A DNA stretch of 64,000 nt from Alentia gelatinosa. Its lineage: Eukaryota; Annelida; Polychaeta; Phyllodocida; Polynoidae. Location of the stretch: positions 44,870,723-44,934,722 of the forward strand of contig OX465584.1 in NCBI GenBank assembly GCA_950022655.1, written 5' to 3'. The notes below the pieces were generated by a model. The model saw nothing but the letters and a program-made list of their open reading frames with translations, did not search any database and was not told the DNA's origin. Shown piece by piece: positions 1-11,220 of the stretch. Each line of letters opens with the position of its first letter. Position 1 is the first letter of the stretch. The position numbers and the translations under genes were made by a program.

Positions 1-3000
1 GTGGGCCACCGGAAGTTACTAATGACTAGAATTGTCATAGTTACGTAACATATAGCACAGCTGCTAATACAGCTAATGACATGCGTGCTGACGGGAAATT
101 ACCATGTATCCTTGGCAACAGAAAATAGTGCCCTCAGTGAACTGGAATAATCACGATTAAGTCTTCGTATGGGGCTTTTCTTTCTAAATATGATCTGGTT
201 TATTTTTCTAGATATAATCAAAACTGTGTGTGGTGTAGGATCTCATGAATTTGGTCGATAAATTGTTATATCTGAGTGCACTGTATGTTATGTGGCTATC
301 AATTCTCACAGAACACTGGATAGTTTTTCTGTACTAATCAACTCTAACACACACATTCTCAAATATATATAATTACCTAGCTTCTTGGCTATGGAAGGTA
401 TTGCAATATGCTTCCATATATGAGAATAAGCTTATCCTGTATAGTCATACCTTCTGAATTCTTCCTTATATGAATACAAATCATAATACTTCATTGAGGA
501 TTCGTGGAATAAGAACTTATATTCTAAAAGTTTATCATCACTGTCAGATACGACTAGTTGTGACCTCTACATTGTACAATATGAATCATTATTCATAATA
601 TTGTGAAAGATAAAACATAAATGTCTGCAATTCCCGATAACAATGGCTACAAGGTACCATTGGCTCGTTCTGCATGATGGTGTAGTTATGTCGATCTAAA
701 CCACATAATTAGGTCATTTGCTACGATTAAAAAGTCTAAGGGTGAGGAAACCAGAAGCGGGTTGACGATCCTGCCAGTTGGAATTCAATGGCAGTTATCC
801 CTTTGGGAATAACAGATTCTAGACATAATGACTGAATTGAAATTAATTGGGGTAAGATATTGGCGTCCATTTAATCCACCTGTTGCTATTAGAGTCTTGG
901 TGGTTATGGATTAACAGTAGTGAGACTTACCTGCGGGACCCAGAGAGGACAGCATTAGCTGGTGACGGGCAGGTTCCACCACAACAAACATCTGACATGT
1001 GGCTCAGAAACACATTCCACTTTGTCCACAGCGTGAAAATTTATACTCCATATAATTGGCCAATCAGTACTAAATGATTCCCGTGAACAAGGAGCAAGCT
1101 TCTGTGAGTAGTAGGTACCAGTTGAATGCAACAAGATTATTTCCAAGCGGGAGTCATCTTGTACCCCACGTGCTTATAGGAGGTGTTGTTGTCGTTCTTA
1201 TTTATGATAGTAGGATGATGGTGGTGGTGCAGACAGTAATACGTTTCTTTCTTCCTTCCCGTTATCAGACATTGAGTCCATTACGGCGACTGTGGCCTAC
1301 CGCCGGCCCCTGAATCCATCTACGCACACTCATAAACGCATGTAAAATAGTTATAAGTGGGATCTTCAATGTAGGCCAAAGACTGTGACTTATTAAGGCA
1401 CCCTGTCTGCCTCCACAGATAGGGCACCTCGATATGTATACCCACTGGGCGCTCTGCTCTACCTGGAGTTGTCGAGCCCAGGGTATGAATAGAAGTATAT
1501 ATATATTGGGGTAAAATATTCACCCCCTCATCTCCCCATTAGCTAACACACACACACATATATATATATACCCATCTGACCATAGCTGCCCTTGAAGACA
1601 CGCTCACAGGGTATGTTTTGCCCTGGCGAGAGTTGGTGTCGCTGTGGCCGGACCCCGCCCCTCTTGACACGGCTACCATGGGTCTTGCCTCCACGGTTCC
1701 TGCACTCTCGACTGCCAGCCTGACACCGCAAGGTAAACAAGCGCGAATAATGCCTTCAAGATGACGGCGACGACGGCCTCCTGGGCGCAAAGTCCGTGTC
1801 AGTGGCACACACACGCCCTGGATGTACCTTGATAACACCAATGCTGCTGTTGTTGTTGATGGTGTTGCTGATGATGTTGTTGTTGTGTATTGCGGGTACT
1901 AGCGCTCCGTACCTGCCGGGTGTGGGACTGTGGTCTGCCGGTGTGTCAACAGTGGCAGTGCGGTCCCAGCACTCCGTGTTGTTGTCACGATCCCGGGCAG
2001 CCCGTCGTCGGTGACCGGCGGCCTATCTCTGCCACCTTCAGACCGTGGGAGTTAGCAAAACGGCGAATAGGTGAGAGTCGATGACTTGAGGTGTGCCGAT
2101 CCAGACCTGAAACTGTACACTCACAGATCCTGCTGACAGGCACTGGTATCAAACTCCCTCACCACACAGATCAGCCCATACTCTCTACTGCCCCACCGGG
2201 GCTGTATGTATGGAGTTCTGGGGCTCTGTCGGGGGCGCCATTTAGGTCACTAATAATGAGGTTGTGTAACACAGAACTGAATAGATGAGAGAGGTTCCGA
2301 AGGGGAGTATACCTTTCCGAACTGGAACTCGAACTGTGAACGTGAATACACTGTCGTACGAGCACCAGGAGATCATACACTATATACTTTACAATTTACA
2401 ACAGTATACTAATCTGCGCTCTTGCTTTTACAAAAAAAACCGTAGTAACACTTGAGCCATGTATCAAATATAGATTTCATCTCGAAAGAAAAAAAGTCAG
2501 GCTACTGTTTGGAACTTGGGTCTAACCTATGACAGTACATAACGATATCAAATGCAACATAGTTATCATGCTAGAGAATGAACGAGTCGGTTGTTCTGTG
2601 TGCACCAATGCAGCAAGAAAATGTGTATAGATCTTCACCATTTATATAAAGTTCATTTCATATAGAGCCCACAGTTCACATTTATCAGCAATATCTCAAG
2701 GTCCAAATATATATATATCCTGTGCATAGATAATGGCCACAATCTCTTATCGCCATTAATAGAATGAAAGTATATACAGTGTCCTCTTGGCACTGAGACC
2801 ACAAGGTAGACTGGCCTAAGTCTCTGTGTCCTACCTACCTCTCCCTACCAGCCTTCCACCAGCCTTACCCCTGTTCCTCCACGCTCCTCGCCCTTGTTAG
2901 CACAGATTCTTGAACCTGCTGGAGGAATGCATTTCATCTTGATTTATTTTTTATCATTCAATAGCGGTTCATAATCAAAGAGTTGAGCAAGTCTAATCAT

Positions 3001-3104
3001 AAGAGACTATGAGGTATTATCTCCCGTGGTCCCATTGGACACCATCCACTGATTTCCTCCTCTCCCTATGGCAGTCACCTTTAAGCCCATGTTCTTTGGA
3101 TCTA
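1..3104. other. Non-coding stretch, no gene recognised
   Basis: I see no convincing gene. Open frames are short and match nothing I recognise. The stretch 1600-2075 is clearly more GC-rich than its surroundings and holds a degenerate trinucleotide run of GTT/GAT/GCT type near 1842-1890; it could hide an exon or CpG-rich regulatory DNA, but nothing confirms this. A short (AC)n-(AT)n simple repeat lies at about 1548-1571. Confidence 0.6.
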
Positions 3105-3684
3105 CAGTAAAACCCCGCGTAGGCGGACATTTTCCGCTCCTGGTCAAAGTGGCCGCTTACGCGGGTTTGTCCGCTTAAACGGGATTTTGATGTTAAAGCT
3201 GGTTACATAGTGCTGAATTGCCTATTATGCTAGGTTTACACCTTCACCCCGGCAGTCCCGGCAATGGATTTTGGCACAATCCTGACTCGACTTGGTGTTT
3301 TTATGGTATTTTAATGGTATTTTTATGGGTTTTTCCCGCTCGGCACCCTACATCCCGTCTACTTAAGTCGAATTAATTTGGATGTAGGTCGACTTAGGTG
3401 GACTTGATCTTTGCCGTAGGCAAGGAGACGGTATGGCTAGGGCATGGCCAAGACGACTTATGACCACTTACGCTGTGAGCCCAACGGATTACGGAATTTT
3501 CAACATAAGGGGAATTAGGGCAGTCCTGACCAGATAGGACGTTTGGTTTTTTATTGTTTTTTCTCCACTCTGCCCCAAATATGCCATCGACTTAAGTCGA
3601 GTTAAGTCGAGTTAAGATTGCTGGGCCTGAATTACAGCAGTTCCCGACCAAATCTGTTGGGGTCTCACAGAGATGCCTACTTAC

Positions 3685-3715
<31 letters not shown>

Positions 3716-3739
3716 CATATATATTCAAAAACTTACCTA

Positions 3740-4660
3740 GCTGATGACGCATCATCCGATGCTGGATCTGAGGTTGATACTGGTGCAGAAAAGCCGTCCG
3801 ATTTGCCGCTAGATCCGAACCACAGTATTCTCCAAGGTCTTCTCCTCGCCAGCTCCTGCCAACAGCAGCAGCTCGACCGTTTGGTTTCAAAAATGGACGC
3901 CATGACACTTCTACCGCCCGCGGCTCAAGTGGCAGCCCCGACGGTAACTCCAACACAAGCAGCACCTCTTACACTTCCTACAGCGACTACTACCATTTCT
4001 GGAGGTGAGGATATTCCACCGTGGTTCCAGACGATCCCGAAAGCGGCATCGATTTCTACCGCCCCAACGCCGACTTTTGGTGGTATTCCTACTAACGTTG
4101 CCACTGATGCTTCAGCAGCATTCCGAGGCCTTACTTCACAACACTACTGCTCTACAAAACGTAAGAGATTCGTGAAATTCGATCTTGATCCATTTTTTCT
4201 CATCGATTCCGCTAAGGATCGGTCAGTTGAAGATGTTATCAGTGCTAATCTCTGCCTTCTTGAATCTCTGGTATCACAAGGTGAAAGCGATGCCATGAAC
4301 TACATCAAACATATTCGATTCCTTGTCGATAAATCGAAAATCCATACATCCAGTGCTCTAATCAAGTATGACCTGGCTGTACGGGATCGTGCCGAATCGT
4401 TAGGCCTTTCGTCCATTTGTTATGGGGTCCATGAATATGTTCAACAACACCTCGGCCCCGACACACTACGATCGACGCCTGTATCAACCAAGACATCGGA
4501 GCGCAAGTCCAACCCGACACGTTCATCTCGTCCGTGGGGCTATTGTTGGGCTTTTCACGAAGGAAGAATCTGTCCAAAAGGATCTTCATGCCCAAATAAG
4601 CACACCTGCACCTGCGGAGGATCTCACAAGATGTCAGACTGTCAAAAATCCACAAAATAG
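3740..4660 (+). CDS. Gag-like ORF1 of a YR retrotransposon, inside a DNA transposon
   Basis: The frame is open from the codon after a stop at 3737-3739 and ends in TAG at 4658-4660; there is no ATG near the 5' end, so the true start may be lost or come from a spliced exon. The N-terminal part holds a glutamine-rich stretch that could form a short coiled coil. The middle segment resembles the Gag of element 3 at 62.5 kb: both have a block of type NLxLLxxL followed by a block of type ALxxYDxxV. The C-terminus holds a cysteine/histidine cluster with CWAFHEGRICPKGSSC, HTCTC and CGGSHKMSDC, the Zn-binding layout of DIRS/Ngaro-type ORF1. By family knowledge it would bind element RNA. It is followed in the same frame by ORF2 sequence. 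Confidence 0.65.
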   Translation, partial: ADDASSDAGSEVDTGAEKPSDLPLDPNHSILQGLLLASSCQQQQLDRLVSKMDAMTLLPPAAQVAAPTVTPTQAAPLTLPTATTTISGGEDIPPWFQTIPKAASISTAPTPTFGGIPTNVATDASAAFRGLTSQHYCSTKRKRFVKFDLDPFFLIDSAKDRSVEDVISANLCLLESLVSQGESDAMNYIKHIRFLVDKSKIHTSSALIKYDLAVRDRAESLGLSSICYGVHEYVQQHLGPDTLRSTPVSTKTSERKSNPTRSSRPWGYCWAFHEGRICPKGSSCPNKHTCTCGGSHKMSDCQKSTK

Positions 4661-5185
4661 GATACGGCCTTCGCTTCCCCTCACCATGGCGGAAGCGATC
4701 TACACTCGATGCAAGGTCCGCAGCAAAGTGAAGTTGTTGACATTTCTCAATCGATTGTTTCTGACGTTTCTTCATCCATGTTTGTTTGTGAAAATGTTGT
4801 TGTTAATTTTGAAAGTTGTCAACAATCTTCTGGTCTTCACCAAGAACCGGACTCAAATTCTGAATTCGCTGATTCCGACAGTGAGAATTATGTATATGAG
4901 TTTGACGACCCGGCGACAAGCTTCGGCTGGGTACCAGCAGGCGATACCTATATCGGACCATGCGGGCAACCAGCTCCAGAGGAATCATTCACTGCAGAGA
5001 ACTGTCGTGGCCGACCTTACTTCCGGTTTGCGGAAAAGTTGGACAATTCCGGTACGAAAAGCGATGTTCCTGCTCAAAATAAGACTGTCTTTGACTACTT
5101 TTCACCTGATAATTATGTTCAGCGACAGAACATTCCTAGTTTTGACTTTTGTCTCGATGGCCTTTGTCGTAACCACGAAATATAA
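4661..5185 (+). pseudogene. Truncated ORF2 N-terminus following gag in frame
   Basis: After the TAG at 4658-4660 the same frame stays open to 5185, with the first ATG at 4709. The product is acidic and rich in Ser, Asp and Glu, with no reverse transcriptase motif. Its position just after gag and its style resemble the non-catalytic N-terminal region of ORF2 in element 3 (61.6-62.2 kb), so I read it as the start of an ORF2 whose RT, RNase H and recombinase parts are missing. Homology to a transposon-specific gene is the main alternative. Downstream sequence (from about 5181) is shared with the gag-less copy near 7757, so the break lies at or near the stop codon. Confidence 0.45.
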
Positions 5186-5500
5186 AATACTTATGTTCCT
5201 TCCCATAATTCACTATTTTAAAACAAAAGTGAATAGGTTTGATAACAAAAAATAGAAAAAATAAGAAAACATTCATCAAACTTTCCTGTTCAAAACCGTT
5301 TACAGTTATTCACCTTCTCAGGTGGTTAGCATGTATCTTATCCAATGTATTCTATGCCTGTGGCTGTTAGAAATTCAATGAATATCCCGACCACCTAGGA
5401 CGACCTACGTCCCCATGGGCCTAATGCTATCCGTCATCCAAGTCGACTTAGGATTCACAAACCCGCCTACGCGGGGTGTCAGTTAGGCGGGGTTCTACTG

Positions 5501-6951
5501 AATTTGTGTCACTGCATGATCGATATGCAGACTACCAGAGTACTCTTGTTTCAATCAGTTTTATAATAGACCTAATTGTATGTATATTCAACCCTGTGCA
5601 CTAGTCTAGGGGAGACCAAAGGAAGCCGCCCGGTAAACCGTTTAAACATAACTATTTACCGATGTTGTCCTAATATTTTGTTTAAAAAAAAAAGACTGAG
5701 CTGGAAATGGCAATTGATTAATATGCTCATAGTGCCTCTGCTTAAATGCGATACCTTAAATATGTACTCAGCAGTTTAAATTGATCAATTAAATCACATG
5801 CATGTTTTTAAGCAAATGATAACCCCTTTACAAAAGCGAACAACGGCAGCACAAAATATACCCGTGTGATTATATAATTGGGGACTCAGGGATACCACAC
5901 TAATCATGTCGCAGCATATAGTTACCCACAGCGACAATATGGTATCTAGGTATCTAGAGCAGCCACTGCTCATTGTCATGTAACAGGATCTTGACGGCTC
6001 ACGCCAGTCTCCGTTGTGTAGTAACTATTGAAGATACACCTGTGTATCTTTGGTACCTTGGAAATTCGAATTTTTTAGGCTGTTTGTATTGTCTTTCGGC
6101 AAAAGCAAGTTCCATGCTCTTGTTTGTTATGAACTCCATGTACATAATGGATGTAGTTGCACAGTTTAGCATATGGCTTATCACCTGTCCACCAACTTAT
6201 ATTAAGAATATAGATCTGTTACTATACGTATGAAGAGAAATTGGGTCAAATATTTTTGGGCAAAAACACCACTATCGTCAGGCATTATCTGACCTCTTTA
6301 TGCATACGACAAATATGATATATTCTGGGGGGACATAATGTTCGCTTATCTAACTGTTTTTGGTACTGGAATGAGTCACAGATATATTTGTATATTGTAT
6401 CTGTAGAGGAGTTGTATACATCATTTTACTTTTCTTCATAGGCTAATGAGATTAGTCTAATAAGATAAGACAACTGGCATGTTTTCATGTTCCACATATA
6501 TAGCTTTTTGATGTAGGTCATGCAAGTGGGTGTGCCTGATTCCCTCTAATACATGGACTAAAAATAGAATTTGGCTATAACAAGGTGACAGGACACTTTA
6601 TCTCTCTGATATATGTCGTGTAGATGATACATGTTTTTACGGATTTATAAACTACCTTGTAAGAATACCGACAATCGTAGTTTATCACAAAAATAATGAC
6701 TTTGGGAAACTATATTCCAGTTTTTAAACCTGGTGAGGTTATTCACTTGCACGGACTTCATAAGTAACTCTCTGAAAGGATTATCAATGGCCCTTTAGTA
6801 GGTTGCCCTGCTCATGGTCCAGACATAAAAGCTCATATATTCATGTACACCCGCTGGAGCCTAACTTTCAGTTTTGATCCTTTTTAATAGACATGAACGC
6901 TAAAAGGTGATGATTCATATAGCTGCACTATGTAGGTTACGGCGCAGCCTC
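5501..6951. other. Non-coding stretch, no gene recognised
   Basis: AT-rich sequence with only short open frames on both strands. The frames at 5973-6233 (+) and 5999-6184 (-) lie over each other and neither shows a recognisable domain. No repeat relationship to other parts of the window was noticed. Confidence 0.6.
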
Positions 6952-7424
6952 AAGCGCCAAATCCACTGAGGCGACGGAATTTTCATGCGAGTCTGTGTGC
7001 GATCCCATGCGACTGTGCGACTGTGCGACATTGAGACTACCATGCGACTACCATGCGACTGTCATGCGACTGCCATGCGAACGTCAGATCCACTACAGCG
7101 ATTGTTGAGATCCATTAAAGCAAATGTCATGCGATTGGGTGTTGCGACTGCGATGTGAATGCCATGCAAATGACATCCAAATGACAGATCCACTACAGTG
7201 AATGCCAAGCGATTGAATTTGGAATTTCTGGAATGCTATTAAAACAGTTCTTTCCCCCTTGTGGGAAATATAAGAACTAAAAACGATTGCCCTGCTCCTA
7301 GCGGTATCATGAAAAAAAGCGACTATGTGCGACTGTGCGAAAATATTAAAAGGTTTTAATATCATCGCAAGCTGGGCGCATGGCCTTGCGCATTCGCATG
7401 AGCCATGTAACTCCCAAGCGACCG
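6952..7424. repeat. MITE-like fragment with a short tandem repeat of CATGCGACT type
   Basis: The left part has CAAATCCACTGAGGCGAC, related to the ends of the inverted-repeat element at 40483-40698. From about 7005 to 7085 a 7-11 bp unit (GCGACTGTGCGACT, CATGCGACTACCATGCGACT and variants) repeats imperfectly, and AGATCCACTACAG occurs at about 7085 and 7187. The whole looks like a decayed non-autonomous element with internal tandem growth. The right end is not clear because the TIR transposon copy begins near 7425. Confidence 0.4.
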
Positions 7425-8306
7425 TTTTTTTATGGTAATTGCCTGCTCGATCCCTACATCTCATCGACTTAAGTTGAGTTAGATTGGTCGTAGGTGGACC
7501 TAACTCGACTTGATCTCTGCCGTAGGCAAGAAGACGGGGACAGGGCATGGCCAAGACGAGTAAGGACGACTTAGGATCTCACCCCGACAGATTACGGAAG
7601 TTTCCCGTCGAAATAGGTCGACTTAGGGCAGTCCCGACCAGATAGGACTTTCATGGTATTTTTATAGGTTTTTCCCCACTCTGCCCCAAATATCAAGTCG
7701 AGTTAATCTGTTGGGGTTTTATAGAGATGCCTACGTATATATATCTATATATATGATATAAAATACTTTTGTTCCTTCCCATGATTCACTATTTTAAAAC
7801 AAAAGTGAATGTTTTTTATAAAAAAAAAAAAAGAAGAAAAAAAGATAAAATAAAACATTCATCAAACTTTCCTGTTCAAGACCGTTTACAGTTGTTCACC
7901 TTCTCCGGTTGTTAGCATGTATCTTATTCAATGTATTCTCTGCCTGTGACTGTTGGAAATTCAATAAATATCCCTAGGACGACCTAGGACGACCTACGTC
8001 CCCATAGGCCTAATGCTATCCGTAATCTAAGTCGACTTATGATTCACAATCCCAACGACCTCAGACCTCCCAAGTCCAATTAAGACCAGTTACGGCAGTC
8101 ACCACGCTCGAACGTCACGGGGGATTGCCGGGACTGCCGTGGCAAATTTTTTGACAGTCAGAAGTTCGTCCCGGCAATTCCCCGGTAGCGCGGTCGACTT
8201 AGGAGTCGCATTGCGGACGAGTTAAGACCAAATCCGAAGTACAAGTCGAAATACGTTCATGGCAATTAGCGGTCGCCGGGACTGTCGGGGTGATGGTGTA
8301 AACCTA
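7425..8306. mobile_element. Unclassified TIR transposon, copy 2 (short, no ORF)
   Basis: It aligns with copy 1 along 3347-3697 and 5181-5458, including the block around ATAAAATACTTTTGTTCC (7757) and the GTCGACTTA-type short repeats. It keeps the right end that copy 1 has lost: GCCGGGACTGTCGGGGTGAT and GGTGTAAACCTA at 8274-8306, the inverse of the left end of copy 1. It lacks the 1.5 kb with gag-like coding sequence and is 5' truncated near 7425. Confidence 0.55.
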
Positions 8307-9654
8307 CGGGAAGGAGACCGTCTCAGATATATCTCCCTTATATCCCTTGATCTCCTTCCGACATTTGATATATCACACTTCTGTTAACAGGCGAATAAGA
8401 CTCACGTAAACTGTGAATAAGACCTCAATAAAAGAACAGAAATTGCTATTCCATACGAACGGCGCCACCCTTTGCATCGCACACACTCGCACCTGTGAGG
8501 CTGTGGATGAAGCCTAGGTGGAATTCTGATACCTTGTAGAATGTGAGGTGTGGGAGGTAATATGATTATGATTTAAAATTGTGTATATTTGATAAATATT
8601 AAAAATGAAGTTGTACATGTAGGCCTATACATAGGTGGTACATCGAGAAGCATAGGTGATTATGATATATGAGTATGCAGTGTGATATGAAACATGTACA
8701 TGTAACACAGGATTCCACGATGTCGTAATTCTCTCGAGCGAGAATTGAATTTCACAACTCCATGCCAGCTATATTAAGTTATATTTATACTTTATCGAAT
8801 CACTTACGCAATAATACAAAAACCCTCTCGGCCAAGGCAGGTTGTTTGCCGTATTCGATACCCACTAATTCAGAATTAGGTCTGGTAACGTCTCATTTTA
8901 TGCGATGTTGGTCCCTACCTCTAGGCCAGGGCGCCACCATTCCACCTTCAAACCTTGCCCTATGTATTAGGTCTCATTTTATTATCTTCGTAATGGCTCT
9001 TATAAAACACGGTACCGTTTCTAGTTTTTGAATACTGCATGGGGTCTAGGCTGTCCCATTCTTTATTGCCTCGGTACTCCGGAGATCTTTAGCCTGGATT
9101 TTCCTTGCGATTGAGGGCAATGAATCCATCGCAGTTGGTGCAATAAAATACTGGCGATGGGCCGCCAATAAGCAATAAAACATGTGCATCGATCGCGTGG
9201 CGCCAGTGGGGCCGGGATTTTCGTAATATCCAAGTGAATGCAAGGATATTAGGCCCAGCGTCCACCTAGTACGATATGGCACCGATATGGTCTACGATGC
9301 ACCTCCCGATGCAAAATCAAAATCGCGTCGGAAGGTCACCTAATATCGGGGCAGTTGACCACATTTCTGCGGTTAGACACCGATAAAAATGCCATACAAT
9401 GCGTGGTGCATTTGCATGTCTAGACATATGTGTACGATTTTCCACCTACCCGATTTGTCTCCGAAATTTGCTTTTTGTATTGGTGCCATATCGGTAGGTA
9501 GGTAGACGCCGGGCCTTAAGCACTGTTTTTTATAATCACGATTTCTCGTATACATGAGCTATATCTCAACACGGTGCATACAACATATTTGTATACCCGT
9601 GGGCCATTATCAATAATCCCTTCACTATCTACTAGCCAACTCTATTGCATTGGT
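8307..9654. other. Non-coding stretch with fragments of a dispersed repeat
   Basis: No gene recognised. Around 9110-9220 the sequence is related to the inner and right part of the MITE at 31419-31943: both have GCAATGAATCCATCGCA or a close variant, an AAAACATGTGC block and the end motif CAGTGGGGCCGGG. A related block with CATCGCACACACTCGC lies near 8475. These are likely decayed copies of the same repeat family. Confidence 0.45.
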
Positions 9655-9858
9655 AATTATAACGGAGGCGAAATTGGAATTACAGGATATTTATTTCAGT
9701 GAGACAAGTTCATGTATTATTACAACTGTAGATTACATGGCAGGTGAACATCGTAATCTTAGATAAGACATGAATATTGAGTGTCCATAGTAAATAACCC
9801 TGAAATATAAAAATGTTCTCAAACGTGAGAAAATTATGCCAAAGGGCATAGGCATAAA
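9655..9858 (-). repeat. Element 1 split repeat B2
   Basis: This 204-bp block is nearly identical to 10044-10247; both start AATTATAACGGAGGCG and end GGCATAGGCATAAA. On the element's coding strand it is the outermost 3' repeat. A 45-bp segment (9859-9903) separates it from A2. Confidence 0.85.
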
Positions 9859-9903
9859 GCCCTAGAACATGAGTCCTTGACGAAAAAGGTGAGGGTGGGC
9901 GGG

Positions 9904-10045
9904 TTCCGAAGCAAACGCCGGCTTGAAGATCGCTGGAGGCACCCTCTGTGGAGTACTGTGCGCATCTGCGAAGCGATCGCGTAAGCGCTAGGTGGCGCCA
10001 CTCATTCCTCCCGTAGAATTACTACCAATTTCCAATTAGCCTCAA
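9904..10045 (-). repeat. Element 1 split repeat A2
   Basis: This 142-bp block matches 14428-14569 (A1) with few differences, from TTCCGAAGCAAAC to CCAATTAGCCTCAA. It joins B1 directly, with the dinucleotide AA shared between them, as expected if A2-B1 records the joined ends of a circular intermediate. Confidence 0.85.
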
Positions 10046-10247
10046 TTATAACGGAGGCGGAATTGGAATTACAGGATATTTATTTCAGTGAGACAAGTTC
10101 ATGTATTATTACAACTGTAGATTACATGGCAGGTGAACATCGTAATCTTAGATAAGACATGAATATTGAGTGTCCATAGTAAATAACCCTGAAATATAAA
10201 AATGTTCTCAAACGTGAGAAAATTATGCCAAAGGGCATAGGCATAAA
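10044..10247 (-). repeat. Element 1 split repeat B1
   Basis: Internal copy of the B repeat, just downstream of the recombinase gene on the minus strand. It differs from B2 at only a few positions (for example GGCGGAATT instead of GGCGAAATT), so the two were copied from the same template relatively recently compared with the amount of damage in the ORFs. Confidence 0.85.
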
Positions 10248-10261
10248 TGCCAAACTTATTA

Positions 10262-11220
10262 TTACAGTCGGGAAGGGGTCGACGTCCTTCCCGACGGGGG
10301 TAAGTAAGGCCTAATGCCCGAGGCACTGTTCCAGGTGCCATGATGGGAGATAACACTCTGGGGAACCCCCGCCGCCACGGCATCGTGGACTGCCCCCCTC
10401 CTCAAGGAGGGGGGTGTTACTCTCTCGGCCGCCGGGAATCCCAAGGCCGCCAAGGCAGCGCGCATCACGGCGCACAACAGCCGAGAGGTAAGCGGGATTG
10501 ATGATGAGAGGATGAATGCTGGCGCCCGTGGAGGGGCCGGAACGGCCGCGACGCAGTTCCTATAGGCGTCTACCGGGCAGATCAGCGGATCCGCCAAGCG
10601 CGGGAGATCGACCACGTGAGGGGGGGCCGCACGTGACCGTGTCTTGGTCTATCTCACGTGGATCCTGAGGAGTCCATGCTGGGCTTGTAGGTCCGCTCGC
10701 TGAAGGGTGTGGGGGCCGCCCCACGAGGCCAATGACGGAGATACGAGGTTCGAGGCCCGTAGAAACATGAAGTAGGCTATACGGAGAGCCGCCCGGAGGA
10801 CGAGGGCCGAGGGCCCGGCCCTGGATAAGTAGAGAAGCACGTGCCGGAGTTCTTGAAGGCGAACTGCAGGGGCCGGTGCCGGAATGTGGGCGGAGAGGCG
10901 TCTGGTACCGCGCTGAACCGCGAGGACCTCGTCCGCAAACAGCGGTGCTGGGTCCCCGCCATGGCGGCGTATCCAGGTCCGAGCTCCTGATAAATAGTTG
11001 GCGGCCGTTGCCGGGGCCCGAAATGAATTGGCTAGGGCCTGGGTGTAGAGGGCCCCGTAGGCGACGGTCGGCCAGCGAGGATCGAATCCTGATGAGACGG
11101 CAAAACGCACGTAGGCCTGAGCCTGAATGAGGTGGTTCTGCCGGTTCTGCCGGTGCCTAGATAGGATAGAGGCAAAAACATCTATATCAAATACTGGGTT
11201 GATATTTACAGAAGAACGGC
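10262..11220 (-). pseudogene. Tyrosine recombinase (YR) of element 1, broken
   Basis: The N-terminal DNA-binding part begins around FDIDVFASILSRHRQN in the frame that runs to 10649, and the catalytic part follows. The first catalytic Arg is in FLRASNL, the second in PSLRRG, Trp at the His/Trp position in HHGTW, and the nucleophile Tyr in GIRPYL. The box normally reading HxLR has Pro in place of His here. A TAG at 10649-10651 interrupts the gene in frame, in a place where relatives often have Trp before SKT/TKT, so TGG to TAG is likely. By family knowledge the enzyme would insert a circular cDNA by strand exchange without leaving a target duplication. The loss of His plus the stop predict an inactive protein. 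Confidence 0.7.

Larger units (their letters stand above)
3231..5458. mobile_element. Unclassified TIR transposon, copy 1, carrying retroelement-like ORFs
   Basis: The left end GGTTTACACCTTCACCCC (from about 3233) matches, in reverse complement, the right end of a second copy near 8262-8306, so the two define TIRs of one family. The interior is full of short GTCGACTTAAG-like repeats (about 3355-3400, 3590-3615, 5440-5455). Copy 1 lacks the right TIR: it stops where the outer element resumes. Compared with the copy at 7425-8306 it carries about 1.5 kb extra, about 3697-5180, bounded on the left by a TA-rich run. That extra DNA holds the gag-like ORF and ORF2 start annotated separately. Confidence 0.55.
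3105..5500. mobile_element. Pogo-like TIR element remnant, interrupted by a second transposon
   Basis: The left end begins CAGTAAAACCCCGCGTA directly after a TA at 3103-3104. The right end, read on the minus strand from 5500, begins CAGTAGAACCCCGCC. Ends of the form CAGTARAACCCCG next to TA are typical of pogo-group Tc1/mariner elements. Only about 125 bp (3105-3230) and 40 bp (5459-5500) of this element remain; the rest is the nested element at 3231-5458. No transposase is visible. The right flanking dinucleotide is AA instead of TA, so one copy of the duplication has changed or the end is slightly off. Confidence 0.5.

Noticed and set aside
1600..2075. GC-rich block as a host gene
   Set aside because: No open frame of coding quality; the overlapping frames on both strands carry trinucleotide-repeat-like sequence only.
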